Part shown: positions 23,201 through 35,559 of the stretch, piece after piece | Position numbering within the stretch: the stretch's first letter is position 1 | Layout of the letters: each line of letters starts with the position of its first letter | Source of the DNA: Neckera pumila | Lineage: Eukaryota; Streptophyta; Bryopsida; Hypnales; Neckeraceae | DNA length: 64,000 nucleotides | Direction: 5' to 3' | NCBI GenBank assembly: GCA_963969595.1 | Contig: OZ018417.1 | Span: 12,340,501-12,404,500 of the forward strand | Notes under the pieces: generated by a model | The model's database searches: none | Seen by the model: only the letters and a program-made list of their open reading frames with translations | What the model was told of the DNA's origin: nothing | Program-made: the position numbers and the translations under genes

Positions 23201-25467
23201 TTAAGTCCACTGTTACAGCTAGAAAACACCTCCAACGTGTAAATGATTTCCACAAAGTAAGATCTAGGTTCATTCGATGATGGTAAGAATATCCCATAAT
23301 AACAGCTCACTGGGGCGGCGAATCGGAAGGTACAATTACCAGAATTAGGCTCGAGGACATCAGTGCTACAAATGTCTTGTAATTTTTCTTCCCAATGCAG
23401 TTGTTTAACCACTGCACGCTCAAACAAGATAAAATTGGAATGTCTTAGCTATGTAAACAATGCTGAATGTCAGGCAATTCTGCAATCGACCTAAAGGTAG
23501 ACAATCAGACTTCTCTTAGTCACCGGAAATATCTTATGTGATAAAATACTAACGAATAGTCTACAGCTGTTGTGGACGATCAATTAATGAACTCAAATCC
23601 TACTATCTGCACGTACCAATCTTCAAGAGAACCTAAATTTACACCGACCCTACTAATTTCATGAGAGAACAAGCTTACTCGACAGTGATGATCAAAACCA
23701 TCCACGCACTTATCACAACTTCGACAGTGCTTGCTGAACCTGCGAACCTGTCATATCCGTTTCCTCAACAAGATTAAAAATCAGCCTGATAGAAACAAAC
23801 CACACTTAACTCTCGTATTTGCCAATCCCATTGCGAGCTGTTCGAGTCTCATTCCCCTGGATCATAATGGCCACTTGATAGGATATCAACTGCTCCAACC
23901 AAGAGGCTGGCCCGGAGCGTATCGTCACGCTCCCAGATGCAACTCGCGCCGCAAAGGGTTATCGGATCAAGGAAGGCCAAACACCTCTAGATAAAACCCG
24001 TGGTTCAGCATTATGAAAGAGTTTCTACATCAGTTGTTGCTCAACAGCACTTCAAAATCCGTTCAGAGTCACACTGCTTAGCGCGAAATATTTTTTTAAC
24101 TTACATCTCTACATATTGCATTCTTTAAACCGTTCGGTGTCTTCAGAGTTTCGAGACAAAACCTTACCTCGGCGTTACAAAGTGTGCAAAACAATATCTC
24201 GTCCTCCACAACAGGCTGCGGTGGAGCGGAAAAATTGCAACAGTCATCTGGGGCTACGGTCCAGCCACACAGCAAACCACACAGGCCGGCACAGCTGCAA
24301 ATCCTAGGCGGTCTTTGTCGTTGCAGCTGCCCTTCCTCCAATGAAGCCTCCTTGTTTTCAGCTCCTTTCACAGATGGCGCCACGGATGATAGGTCGGATG
24401 GGTGGAGGGACAAGGGCCCTGGAATGATCCCCAATGACGACTCCGACAGGTCCTTTTCATTATGTTTCCAACGTTGCTTGTAATCCATCACACCGGGATC
24501 AGCAGGATCGATTGCCGTGCATCGAACATATAATGTAAACACCGCAAAAGCCTGCAAAGAATGAAGGGCCAACATGAATCATGTATACTCCAAGGAACTC
24601 AATCGATGAATTCACAGAAGTCCACTGAATTGGTCTAGTTAATCGGAAAAGCACAGCAGAACTTTACTTAATAGACCTCTTTCATCAAAAAGTCAATTCT
24701 CAAGTGAACTATCCAATACGCACAAACACACTGGCTCTAGAGGCATCATGTCTCAAGCATTCAGCAACTCCGAAATTTGTCACAAATTGTCCTATAAGCA
24801 ATTTGAGCTTATAGGACAGGCAGTCACAATCCAAAGTAGCATTTCCATACTGTATCCAAGATGTAATTGTGAAAGCTTACCACAGGAGAGTAGACTGCAT
24901 ATGCAGCGATTACTAATCCTTTATACCAAAGAAATGGCGCCAAAAATATATAGAAGGCGATCGCAAGTAGAAAGAAGACCGTAATTGCCGCCACCTGAGA
25001 TGAGAAACCTAAAAGTTAGAAAGGAAGCAAGCAACATTCTCAATGATGCGAATTATATGACTTGATTGTAATTCTCAATAGCTAGGAAATGGTGTGTTCT
25101 CTTGGTTATATAAATCTCACTATAACTAGTACAGAGGACCTTCACGTGGAAAGCGTTCAAGCTACGACGCTCTGCAATTTGCGTTTCCCTTAGACGGGAC
25201 ATTATGTCACAGTGAAAGTAATATACTTTTTCATAATTATGCTAAAAAAATTGGTTCAACTTTACTAAAACCAGCAGAATCACAAAGCGCTTGAATCCGA
25301 ACAGCAGACCAGAAACATTGAGAATGCCAACACTTGCGTGAATTACGAGAAGAACGTCAACCCTGGGGAAAACAAAACAAAAATTCCCAGAGAAGCAATA
25401 CTCTAGAGGAATGCGAAGCTACCTGAAGAGTGTGAGCAGGAAGCTGCCAACCATGGCGCCGCACCAT
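20271..25467 (-). CDS. DHHC protein S-acyltransferase (plant PAT19-22 type)
   Basis: Nine exons on the minus strand: 25423-25467, 24881-24994, 24163-24551, 23679-23739, 23340-23411, 22912-23040, 22375-22455, 21937-22116, 20271-21491. They join in phase into 763 residues. The protein attaches palmitate to cysteines of target proteins at membranes. It opens [15 protein letters not shown] and has four membrane segments: about 16-36 and 42-62 before, and 213-242 and 271-295 after, the catalytic domain. The DPG motif is IDPADPG. The cysteine-rich domain reads [18 protein letters not shown], with DHHC at 199-202, then [11 protein letters not shown]. The TTxE motif is TTYE near 300-303. A long Ser/Pro/Arg-rich cytosolic tail (about 358-763) includes [18 protein letters not shown], typical of this plant subgroup. 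The exact orthologue among PAT19-22 cannot be fixed by eye. Confidence 0.93.
24788..24818. other. Perfect 12-bp hairpin in an intron of the S-acyltransferase gene
   Basis: TGTCCTATAAGC and its exact complement GCTTATAGGACA are separated by 7 nt. It lies between the second and third coding exons. Its function is unknown; it may be a remnant of a small inverted-repeat element. Confidence 0.6.
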
Positions 25468-25719
25468 GACTACAAGTGAAGAAAACGCGTGCTAAGCATG
25501 CACGCGAGCGCAATGCCACAATCATTCAAAACAAAAGCGCGATTTTGAGGAATTCACACTACTCCGGGAGTGCTCCATCACAGTGCCGAAGCAGGCCTCA
25601 AGTTCTCACTAACGTTCCTTGCCCTGTTCACCAGTTTCCACGGTCTCCTCCACCGCAATCCCGAATAAGAACATTCACCAGCCCGAAAATCTCCAATGCA
25701 ACGAGATATCCACATCGTT

Positions 25720-26350
25720 AACCAAAATTCCGCCTCTTCTTCACAGTCTCCAATCCCCGGGCTCCTCCTCCATCGCCTCTGAACCTCCGCCCTCAAAAAA
25801 ACTCACACGCGCTAGAAGACTCTAAAAAGCACTAACCACCACGACAAACCGCTTAACGACAACCCTGACATCCTCCGTCACACTCCTTCCTCACAAACGT
25901 TGCCACAACCTGCTTCTCCAATGCAACGTTCGCCTTCGCCAGAGCAATCCAAAGCTTTGACATTACAAACACAAATTCAATTCACCTCCTCCAAAACCTC
26001 TCTTCTCTTAACGTTCCATAACCTTAAACGCCAGCAAATGAGGCTCGCATTCCAGAAATTCAACCTCTTAGTCACACTTCCAATCCCTGAGCTCTTCCAG
26101 CGCCTTCTCTCTCTCTCTGTCTGTTCAGTCCGCCTCCAAAAAAAACACTCTCACACACCTTTTCCGTCCCTACAATAACACGAAGTGCCGCTTAACCACC
26201 ACTGACTCTGGCAACCTCCGTCATTCCGTCAGGTCCTTTCGGTACTCCTTTTTCACAAACCTGGTGCTTCAATCCAACACTCACCGTCGCCAGAGGACTG
26301 AATCAAAGCTTTTATACGAAACGAAATTCAATTCACAAACCTCGGCCAAA
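25720..26350. repeat. Tandemly duplicated leader or promoter upstream of the S-acyltransferase
   Basis: Two diverged blocks about 330-350 bp apart share a run of phrases. CTCCAATCCCCGGGCTC at 25747 pairs with TTCCAATCCCTGAGCTC at about 26080. CCGCTTAACGAC at 25850 pairs with CCGCTTAACCACC at about 26188. CAATCCAAAGCTTTGACATT at 25945 pairs with GAATCAAAGCTTTTATACG at about 26300. The sense strand is the minus strand, so these would be leader or promoter copies. No open frame is conserved between them. Confidence 0.65.
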
Positions 26351-26428
26351 GCTTTGTAATGACGGAGGCTCCGTCGCATCCACGCCCTAGGACTAAGGTA
26401 ACTAAATTATTAATGCCCGTTACGCCTC

Positions 26429-26429
26429 G

Positions 26430-26486
<57 letters not shown>
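26429..26486. repeat. CT-rich microsatellite
   Basis: A run of TC dinucleotides broken by TTTC. It is GA-rich on the coding strand of the S-acyltransferase gene, about 1 kb upstream of its start codon. (TTC)n also occurs at 26727-26741. GA runs of this kind are frequent in plant core promoters and leaders. Confidence 0.85.
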
Positions 26487-26489
26487 CAT

Positions 26490-27935
26490 CCCTCATCAGC
26501 TGCCACCTGAAATGACCTCTTCTCTTTTCCTCTGGCTTTTCCTCTGGCGATGGTAGGGCCCGACAGGAGGAGTGAATGCGCCTCCGTCCGGCCACTTCCT
26601 CAAGTCGTGGTGCATTATTTGCTTTCGTCCGCTTCGAGACAAGCGCTAGCTAGCAGCACTCCGTCCAGAGTCTAAATCAAACAATATGTAAAAACTCAAA
26701 AACTCGAAAGCTCTGTCCGCACACTTCTTCTTCTTCTTCTTCTAGAGTCTAGATGATCTTGCGGATCGTCTCTTCCGTTCCGACTAGGAATCAAAGCTAT
26801 GGCAGTTCGCGGCACACAATTTCTGTCCCGGCTCCGACTACGGCACACACTCCGCCATCGCTAATTAATTAACGCCGTGATTGAAGCCGTAAATCCAACC
26901 GAAACGTACATCCTGGGAGCATAGTCTACGGGTTTTCTTAATCAACCCTCAGCGTACATTCCATTCTCACAATTTACGTGTACCTGTCACACTCTAGAAG
27001 TCCGCCGAAGTTGCCCTTCGTTTACATATCGTACATTTCAGTCTCAAAATCTACAGAAATTGTAGACTTGGCGGTCGTGAGAACATGCGGGGAGGCTTCC
27101 TTCATTAACGCTGCAATTTGATCGAGGTTACCGTTCTTTTAGGACGGAGACTTCAATCAAAGTCAAATTTAGTTCCATGATTTTAGGGTTCAGATCATTA
27201 TTCTATATTTCGGTGGTGGTGCACTTTTAGGGTGCTAAAATATAAGTTAGGTGCTAAAATATAAACTAATCTGATGTTGGGTTCGATTTTGTCAAAGACG
27301 TAACTTAACTTAAGGTTTGGCTTATTTGTGAAGTTGCTGTAGTTGAGGAGACCTGGTCATTCATGTGGGTTACTGTAGCAAGACTTTTAATTGAGTTGAG
27401 TTTAGGTCTGTGTTTGTAGACTCATGCTTTTGTCAACGTCAATCTTTGGGGGAAATTAAATTGTGTCCACTACCCCACTGTCCAGCAGTTACTTCAACTC
27501 TTTTAGGATTAAATATTGTTGTACCCAGTTTTAGAATAAAGGATTCGCCTAATAATTAATAGGCTTTTGGGGAGGTACAAAGTTCCACTTTGAGCTTTGT
27601 GGGAGTTTAAAATTGAGCTGATTCCATGTACGATGGTGAATCTCGGCAATCTCTTGTTCACACTCCTCAATATGACACACTCACGGTTTGAGTTATTAGG
27701 CGCTTGAATATGTTCCAATGTTGGGAATTTCAGCAGATTTTCTTATCCTAGAAATTTCACGTACTGTATTGCTTCGTTTCTTCTGTTTTCTGGCTGTTAG
27801 TTTAACCCCTAAACGTCTCAATCCTTTTCTGAATTTTTGCACATTATTGCTTATATCTTTGTAACATCATTTACCGGAATTTCATGAATTTGGTCATTAT
27901 GGATGTTGGAGCGCTTCAAGGTTAATTGTAGATCT
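26490..27935. other. Intergenic region, no gene seen
   Basis: A moderately GC-balanced stretch to about 27200 gives way to AT-rich DNA. No coding region, RNA gene or complete element is recognised. Confidence 0.4.
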
Positions 27936-28121
27936 TAGAGTTAATGGTAAAGGTCGTTCCAAATTATAACAGTGGTGTTAGAGGAAGGTTTAACTAAGAA
28001 TAGTACAAAAAGAAAACACGGCACCAAACTCCATCAAACTATAGTTTGGATGTTCCAAGGTGTGACTTTCTCAAACTCCGGTTTTTGGTCCTGCATTGCA
28101 TACACTTTATGATTAACTCTA
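27936..28121 (+). mobile_element. MITE family 1, copy 3
   Basis: 186 bp between TAGAGTTAATGGTAAAG and CTTTATGATTAACTCTA. It shares its interior with the copy at 53468-53639 (GTTAGAGGAAGGTTTAACTA, GCACCAAACTCCATCA). TA flanks fit a TA target duplication. Confidence 0.8.
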
Positions 28122-28633
28122 AAGAATCTCGGAATGATTAGTATAATTGAAATTTGATTACTGCAGAGGGAAGAATCAATGGTGATCACTTATCCTATGC
28201 TGTGATCTGTTTTGTCATAAATTAATTGAAATTGAGGATGTTAAATGTTTTGAAAAAGCATCAATTATAGTTTTTTGAAAGTGCAAAAAATAGTGGATAC
28301 GTTATGCGTAAATTTATAAATAAATTATAAATGCGAGAAGTGAGAATGTTGAATGTGTGAATTTGAAATATTCAATGTAAAATAATGAAACCTTGGCGTG
28401 TTGTCGTGTCGGTTTTGGTAGTTGTAAACAAGAATTGTAAAGGTATCCATAATATGGAATAATTGACAAGAGAAATTCTTCAAAATACTAATTCCCAATT
28501 AAAGCAAGAGCAGAATTCATGTACTAGTGCAGCAAATGTTTAGTAATAACTATAGAATATTGTCTTATTTAGAATTTTTTTGAAAATAAAAGTACATCCT
28601 TGTTTCAAAATATTTCAAAAATATTCCACTCTC

Positions 28634-29545
28634 TTAACCCGTAAAGGCCCAAGGCCATTTTTCTGCCAAAAACCATTCAAAACTACCATTTCTATTGCAA
28701 AGAGCAAAAACAAAAATTAAATGTGTTTTTTGCATATTTAACCATAGGATCTTGTACTACACTAGTGTAAAAATCTGTGGAAGAAATTTTAGAAACTTTG
28801 ACCATGTAGATTGCAAGATATTTGCATTTAAAGTGAAGGAATCAAGTTTTTTTGTTCAATTACATTTTTTGGCTTTGAACCTTTTTAACTTAAAATTTTT
28901 GCTCTAATGATTTTGAATTTCTAATTTTGTATGATGAAGAATTGAGTTGAGAGTCCAGGAAAAAAATTCAAAAAAGAAACACTTAGTTTTCACTCATTAA
29001 AAATTTGTTAAGTAGAAATAGGTTTAAAATTGAAGGAAAAATGAAATCATTAATAGCTCTAAGATAGGGTTGAAATATACTAATCTCAATGGTGAGATTG
29101 TTCTAGCAAGAAATCTTAACCTTGTGCACCCTTTCTTTTTTTAAATTGTCAAAATTGAGAAATGAATCCTACAAGGTATTTTTTCAAGAAGATACTCTGA
29201 TTGCCTAAAAAATTAGATTGTCCATAACTTTTGCATAATAAATCCAAATGAATCAAAGCTTCCCATGTAGATGAAAATAAAACCTATATGAAAAAAAAAA
29301 AATTAATTTAAATTTAAAGTTTTTGTGAGGCTTTCTTTCTGCCCGCAGAACTAAAATTTGGAGTTTTTCTACCATAACTTTTGCTATCGGGCACCAATTG
29401 AAATAAAAATTACATTTTTGGAAAGCTAATGTGATTTTCTATTTTCACAAGAAAATTCAGAAAATTACAACAAATATTGAGACCATAGGAGCTTGCCCAA
29501 AATCCATTTTGTCCCCCGAGGGGACAATGGGCCTTTAGGGGTTAA
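28634..29545 (+). mobile_element. TTAA element, subgroup A, complete
   Basis: TTAA at 28634-28637 is followed by CCCGTAAAGGCCCAAGG. The right end GGGCCTTTAGGGGTTAA has TTAA at 29542-29545. Total length is 912 bp. A subterminal palindrome TTGTCCCCCGAGGGGACAA lies at 29509-29527. No transposase frame. Confidence 0.82.
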
Positions 29546-29839
29546 GGATATCAATTTGGTTGTTTGGATGATTTGACATGAATTTTAGAATTTAGTATTT
29601 GGCTAAGTTGGTAGTATATTTGCAATGTAGACAAAACAAAAGAATTACGTGGTTTTAAAAATTAAAAAAATTAAATTATTTTGCATTTAAATTTGGTTGA
29701 AATTCGTGGTCGCTATACTTTGGTGATAAATGAGACATTTCCTAGTTGACCTTGATTTTCATAGCAGTCTTTTAGTTGCAGTATGTTCAGCAAAACAATT
29801 GTTCCCTAATAAGTGACTCATAAATATGTTAAACATAGT

Positions 29840-30365
29840 AAATAGAAAGAAGTCAATTATGATTTAAATTATTAAATTGTTAAGATTTTAGTACGGAATT
29901 AAAAGATTCCAATTCCAATGGTTGAAATGTAGTAATAAACAATTGACTTCTTATGATTTTTATTTTTTTCAAAAATGTTGAAAATTGAGTTAAATAAAGG
30001 ACTTCAAAGCTTATTTTAGAATAGAGATTCCATAACTACCCACAAACTAAAACTCCTCATAACTTCATCTCATTAATCAATACGGAAAGATTAAAAGCTT
30101 TCAATGTATATATAAATTTATAAAAATAACTTCAAATTTTTATTTTTGTAAATTTTTATTTCAAGTTGCCCAAGCTGCTCGCCAAGCAACGCAAATTACA
30201 TATCATACAATAACTTAGTAACAAGTTATGAAAATTGTTGGGCCTTAAAGCTAATCCTCAGGCATATGTTGTGTGAAAATTTCAAAGAAAATAAATTCCG
30301 TTTGTAGTGAGCTACCTAAAATTGCAATGTTGTCAAAAAACAATGTTTGGGCATTTAGGAGTTAA
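29840..30365 (-). mobile_element. TTAA element, subgroup B, truncated
   Basis: It matches the right part of the complete element at 16575-17509 (ATTGTTAAGATTTTAGTACGG, CATAACTACCCACAAACTA, TTGTTGGGCCTTAAAGCTA). It ends GGGCATTTAGGAGTTAA, with TTAA at 30362-30365. The left half is missing. Confidence 0.7.
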
Positions 30366-32598
30366 GCAATTTTAACACTTTAGACAAAATACCTTATTGA
30401 TAGGTTTTGTTCTTTCATGAATAATTCAAAGCTATCATAATTTGTGTATATAATGATCCATTTACATTGACATGTAGATTAAGAAGCCCAATGTTTTTGG
30501 AAAGTGCTTAATTTTACATAAAAAATTTATACTTGGTCTCAGAGATGGATGAATGCATGTGAAAATGTCAATATTAGTTTCTATAGCACCTTAAATATAT
30601 CATTCTTGGGGCAGATTGCAACCCTTCCAAACCATCCAAAGTTTGAAAGTTGAGCTTGGAAGACATAATCCATATTGTATTTGTTGAGTTGTTGACCTTC
30701 TTGTCATATCATTGTGAAAATATGCAATCAAAACATGTGCAAACTTGAAGTATTTAAACAATGGGGGTGAACACACTATGTTTTTGGAAATGTGATGTAA
30801 AATACATTGAAATTGACTTGGCCAATTCTCTATGTTATGTCATTGATGAAATGCATTTATATCTCACACGTGTCTTGAATGTGATAACAAGCACAATTTT
30901 CTACTAGTATTGTAGACAAAAGATGTACAACTCCAAATTTTTCACCTTAGAAAAAAGATGGGGAGTTGTTTAACTTACAATCACATATTCAAATTTAAAA
31001 AAATTTAATTCATATTGGACTCAAAGGTCTCGCAATACGTAGGAATGTTTGAGTTACCAATATATAAAATTGGCCAATCTTAAAGTAGAAAAAAATTGCA
31101 TTTATCTTTTAAAGTGAAAATTTTGAACATTTGTACCCCCAAGATGATAAATGCACATGTAAAATTATTTGAATTAACATTTAGCATGGTTTCCATCATT
31201 AAACTTTCTAATTCTTATTAAAATCATTGAAATCAAAAGGAGATTCTAGATTTTAGTTGTCCATTTATTAAAAAATCTTGAATTGATCTTTATACTCCTT
31301 GGTAATACCCACTATCGATGTTTTGGCATAATTAAAGGATACATCTACATTCTACTATCTAAAACCCAATAATGCACCAAATTTTTGCTAACATGTCTTA
31401 AAAAACACCTTGTATTTCTTAATATCCATATATTAAACGGCAGTCACAATCAGTTTTCCACTTGATTCCACAGTGATAGCAAAATTCATTTTTGCATCTG
31501 TAAAACAACAAGACAATAGACTAGTCAAGATAGAAACCCAACACATTGGAATAAAGTAGGGCGTGCTAAAAAAATTAGTCTTTTGGAGGATTTATGCATC
31601 TCCAAACATTTTTAGGTTTTCTTTGAAGGATAAAAGGAAGTCACACCTTACTTATTATATATATTGTAGAATTTTGATGTTGGAACCACAAAAGGCTTTA
31701 GTTAAAAGCTTTCCTATCTGACATGTTCATTATTATTATATACAAAAATGCAATATTTACCTTTACATTAGATAATGCTTATAGAGATTGAATTATTTTA
31801 GCACCTCTTGCTTTATGTACCTTATTAAATTCAAAATAAAATTACAACATGGGTGCAAAGTTATTGCAATTAAAATTCATTAATTCATCAATTTGTGTAT
31901 ATTTTAATATGTAGTAGATAATTTAGGAGTGATGAAGTAGCTACTCTTGCCTATTAATCCATTTTGTACTAGAGTTTTCTACGAAGATTCTATAAAATCC
32001 ATAATGTATATTTTCACATGTCTTTTTCTAATTGTATTGTGTATCTTCCATATAAGAACCATTATTTGAACAAGATTATGGACCTCCTTCTCAGGCTTTA
32101 TGTGGGTCATCAAATGAACAAACTCTTTCTATACACCAACCCTTAAACAGACTCTAGGTCTTTCTCTTGATGACCCTCCTTGTAGTTTTAGAAATAAAAA
32201 TGAAAGAAATAATATAGCTTTTCAATTATAACTAGGCTTATTCATAACAAATGAAATTGCATTGTCATTTATACAACTCATCTCCATTAGGATTTGGAAC
32301 TTAATTGATGTCAATGAAATTATGTCCATGTGATGATTTAGCTCAAGTGAGTCTTCTAGATTCTTTTTTTTTGCATTTATTAGATATTGTATAAATAATC
32401 TATGAATTTTCAAAATGCTAAAAATAGGGATTTCTAAAACTAACCCTAGACTCTCATAAATAGAGGGAGTATGGTGTAGGTAAGAATCTCTAAGAGCCAA
32501 TTTTAGGCAGGGATCACAATTAGGTGCATTTACATACCTTCAAAATAAAAAAATTCAAGAAAGGATTTAGACATTCCAGAGTTTTAGGGTTTAGGGTC
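30366..32598. other. AT-rich spacer downstream of the RBR gene, no gene
   Basis: Strongly AT-rich with many stops in all frames. I looked on the minus strand for the missing second half of the RBR RING2 domain (a CxxC pair with the usual HxFCYxCG context) and did not find it here. No element boundaries were recognised. Confidence 0.4.
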
Positions 32599-34286
32599 TT
32601 ACAAGCAAACCATGTGGCTGCAGCCCCCCGTGCGCTCCACGACACGCGTACACTTCCCACAAATCCTCCATTGCTTCTCCTTCACAAGGTCTTGGAATTT
32701 TTGATCTCCGCACATTCTCAAATTCTCCTCCTCCGCACGATACTCGATGCAAGTCTTCTTCTCATGCCATGGGGCGTTGCACTCGAGACAGCATTGCCGG
32801 CGACACGAAACGCACTTGAAACTTGACCCGCTTTCCGGTTTCTTCATGAAGGCGGAGCAATCTTTGTAAGGGCAGTAGAATCGGAGCCTCGGGGGAGTGG
32901 CCGCTTCTATCTGCCTCTTTCTCATAATGCTGTAATTGGACTTAGATAGCAGGGCTCGGCATTGAAAGGAGCTGTAAATCTGGTCACAATTCTCATGAGG
33001 GCATTGGATGTGACAGTTTCCCGTCAGGAACTTCACCTCAGAATGCCGTTTGCTGCAATCGGTGCAGTATTCGTGGGCACAGCCTGCAGGCAAAACAACA
33101 TTAGAGTTATGAAGTTTCTAATCAGATCATGGCAGGCCAAGCCTAGCTTGCCAATAGTTATTGTTTTTGGAAGTTTGGATTTCATGAGGACATTTCTTAA
33201 TGAAGACTAAGATTTTGTTTCTAATTATATGGAAATCAATTGGTATTTACAATGTTTCAAGTAGAATCAATGCTGTGTAGCCTGCATGGCCCAGGAAGAA
33301 AGAACGATTAGAATATCTGGATTTTGTAACAAGACATTAGTGTGAGCTACTGCAACCGTGCAAAGTACCGTACACTGATATCTGTTTTCTCACAATAAAA
33401 TCAAAACAGTACTTATTTTGCAGCTCTGCATTTCTCCTTTTGGAGTCTAAGTAAGATTTGTTTCAATTAGAAATCAATCGATATTTACAATGTTTCAAGT
33501 AGAATCAATGCTGTGCGGGCGGCATTGCTCAGGAACAAAGAACCTACGATTAGAGAATCAGAACAATTGTTGTGAGGCATTGCCAGTACCGTAAACTGAT
33601 ATGCATGTGTTTTTTCACAAGAAAAATAAAAACTAAAGAAGATACGGAGTAGTTCTTATTTTGCATTTTCCAATTCAACGTGTACTAAGATTTTGTTTCA
33701 ATTATAGAAATCAAACAGATTTTTACAATGTTTCAAGTAGATACAATGCTGTGCTTTGTCTAAATAGGAACAAATAACGATTACAGAATCAGCTTTTTCA
33801 TACAATCAGACATATATGCACGAGGTAAATCGCAAGTACCGTCGTCGGATAAGGATCTATCACCCCAAAAACAAAAACTCAACTCTTATTTTGCAACTTT
33901 GCATTGTCCAGTTCCATACTAAGATTTTGAACATCGATTGCTATTTACAAGCCAGGTATCTAGTGTTTATGTTGTATGCATGCAAATAACAACCACCAGG
34001 TAACGGAATCAATTCCTGTTCCAATGCAACTTCATGAAGACTAGTATCCATCCATGCACGATTTAGCCGTTACAGAGAGAATTGGAACTCACTCACCCTT
34101 GGTGCTGATGAAGGAGGAGTGCCGAAGTCTCTCCCTGCATATGCCGCACTCCTTCTTCAAGAGGCGTGATCGGGTGCGTGACGCCACACTCATATTGGGA
34201 ACTCCTCCTCGTAAACTTCGCAACCACAACAGCATCACGGTTGTCATACTAATCTTCGCAATCGTCTTACTCAACAACCATTTCAT
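32599..34286 (-). CDS. RBR-type (RING-IBR-RING) E3 ubiquitin ligase, RING2 cut short
   Basis: Two exons (34097-34286 and 32599-33083) are joined by a GTGAGT donor and TGCAG acceptor, in phase, giving 224 residues to a TAA. After a hydrophobic N-terminus (about 1-25), RING1 begins with C47/C50 (CGIC) and continues with C65, H67, C70 and C73 (CAHEYCTDC) and C87/C91. The IBR runs from C134 (YCPYKDC) to about C175. RING2 has C205/C208 (CGKC) and the catalytic-type C218 in GGCSHMVC, but the protein ends one residue after C223, so the last zinc-binding pair is missing. RBR ligases accept ubiquitin from E2 on that RING2 cysteine. The TTGTAAGA at the end could be read as a splice donor, so a further exon beyond a long intron is possible. 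Otherwise this is a truncated gene or pseudogene. Confidence 0.72.
33205..34050. repeat. Tandem ~236-bp repeat in the RBR intron
   Basis: Units start near 33209, 33449, 33685 and 33921 with ACTAAGATTTTG-like sequence, then ATTTACAATGTTTCAAGTAG, AATGCTGTG, AGTACCGT and TATTTTGCA. There are three diverged full units and a shorter fourth that runs into exon 1. The intron is built almost entirely of them. A piece beginning exactly at the fourth unit has been copied to 40123-40359. Confidence 0.85.
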
Positions 34287-34713
34287 CTGATCGAATGTCA
34301 CTAGCTGTAACTATTGTGGAATTGAAAAGAGTAGTACCTCAGTTTTGACGCTGGGCATGCAGTTTGTAAGTAGGTGATGTTGCACAAGCTGGAGATGGAG
34401 GCCCCGAAATCTTGCTCCGGGGATAAGGGGAATCAATGGAGACCCACTTCAAGCCGTTCAAGAGTCAGTTGAAAGTCCAGTTTGAGGATCAGAAGTATGG
34501 CACAACAGGAGCTTGCCTGTAACAAAGTAGGTACTCAGAAACCTAAATCTAATTTTAGGTAAATTAGTATAATGTGCTGGACAACCCAATTAATTGTGAT
34601 CCCCACATAACTGGGGCACAATCCATACCTTCAGTTTGTCTATCGGTTTGTCTGTCTGTCTATTTGTTTGTTTTGTTTGTTACGTTGAGATCTCACGGAC
34701 CATGCATCCCCGG

Positions 34714-35020
34714 CCGTGTGCGTCGTACCGTCGGAAAGCCCTTGGCGAGGAGGGGTGCATGGGCTTGGTTTTGTGGTGTTTAGAGCTACGGTGCAGAAGT
34801 TATTGAATTTTGAAGTATTTATGGATTAAAAAATTAGAAAATTACTTTTACTTTGATTTTGGTTGCGTTCTGGGTACCGTTGGAAAGCTCTTGGCAAGGA
34901 GGGGTGTACAGGTTTTGTTTTGTGGCGTTTGGAATGACAATGTGAAAGATATTGAATTTCAAAGTATTTATTACGAAATAAAAAACTAAAAAATTATTTT
35001 TACTATGATTTTGGCTGTGG
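34714..35020. repeat. Tandem duplication of ~150 bp
   Basis: Two adjacent diverged units occupy 34714-34868 and 34869-35020. Both contain ACCGTnGGAAAGCnCTTGGC, GAGGGGTG, TTTTGTGGnGTTT, TTGAATTT and TTATTTTTACT-like phrases. No reading frame is conserved between them. Confidence 0.75.
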
Positions 35021-35559
35021 CAACGGCACATGGCACACTAGTGCATATGCTATCCTATCATTGATCCGAGTTTTTATTTTTATCTTTTATGATTTGCCAA
35101 AGTGGGAATATTGAATGTTATAAGGTGGAAGCACCCAAAAACCGTGCCAAAACCATCAATATTAAGCAATTCAACACAATTGGAGACAACTTTTCCTAAA
35201 ATTAATATTTTTGTAGTATTGGTAAGTGAAAATGATGAATATTAAAAAAAAAAAAATTGGAATGTCCTAAGTATTTGTATAATTTTTACAAGAAATAGCT
35301 CCCTAGAACACTGAAACTGCCACATAGGTGGACCCAAAATTGAAATCAACAAAAATCAGTAATTAGCAAATGAGAGCTAGGTATGTGTCTTTCAAATGCG
35401 TCAGCGAATTAGGGCCAAGCATTTCAAGGACACATTTATGAGAAGTCTAGGGACAGATTTGGTGACAGTCTAAGGTACACAAATGGGAGCAGGGACCTAA
35501 TGGGTGTATCTACCTTCCTTAATGGTGCTCCAAATTTCAACATTCATCCACATATTAGA

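Noticed and set aside
22999..23427. Open frame of about 100 codons on the minus strand overlapping the S-acyltransferase
   Set aside because: It reads through an intron and crosses the real exon at 23340-23411 in the wrong frame.
26410..26595. Arg/Glu-repeat protein on the minus strand
   Set aside because: It is the translation of a CT microsatellite in the S-acyltransferase upstream region.
32583..32597. Interstitial telomere repeat
   Set aside because: Only two TTTAGGG-type units, too short to call an array. Mentioned only as context for the RBR truncation.
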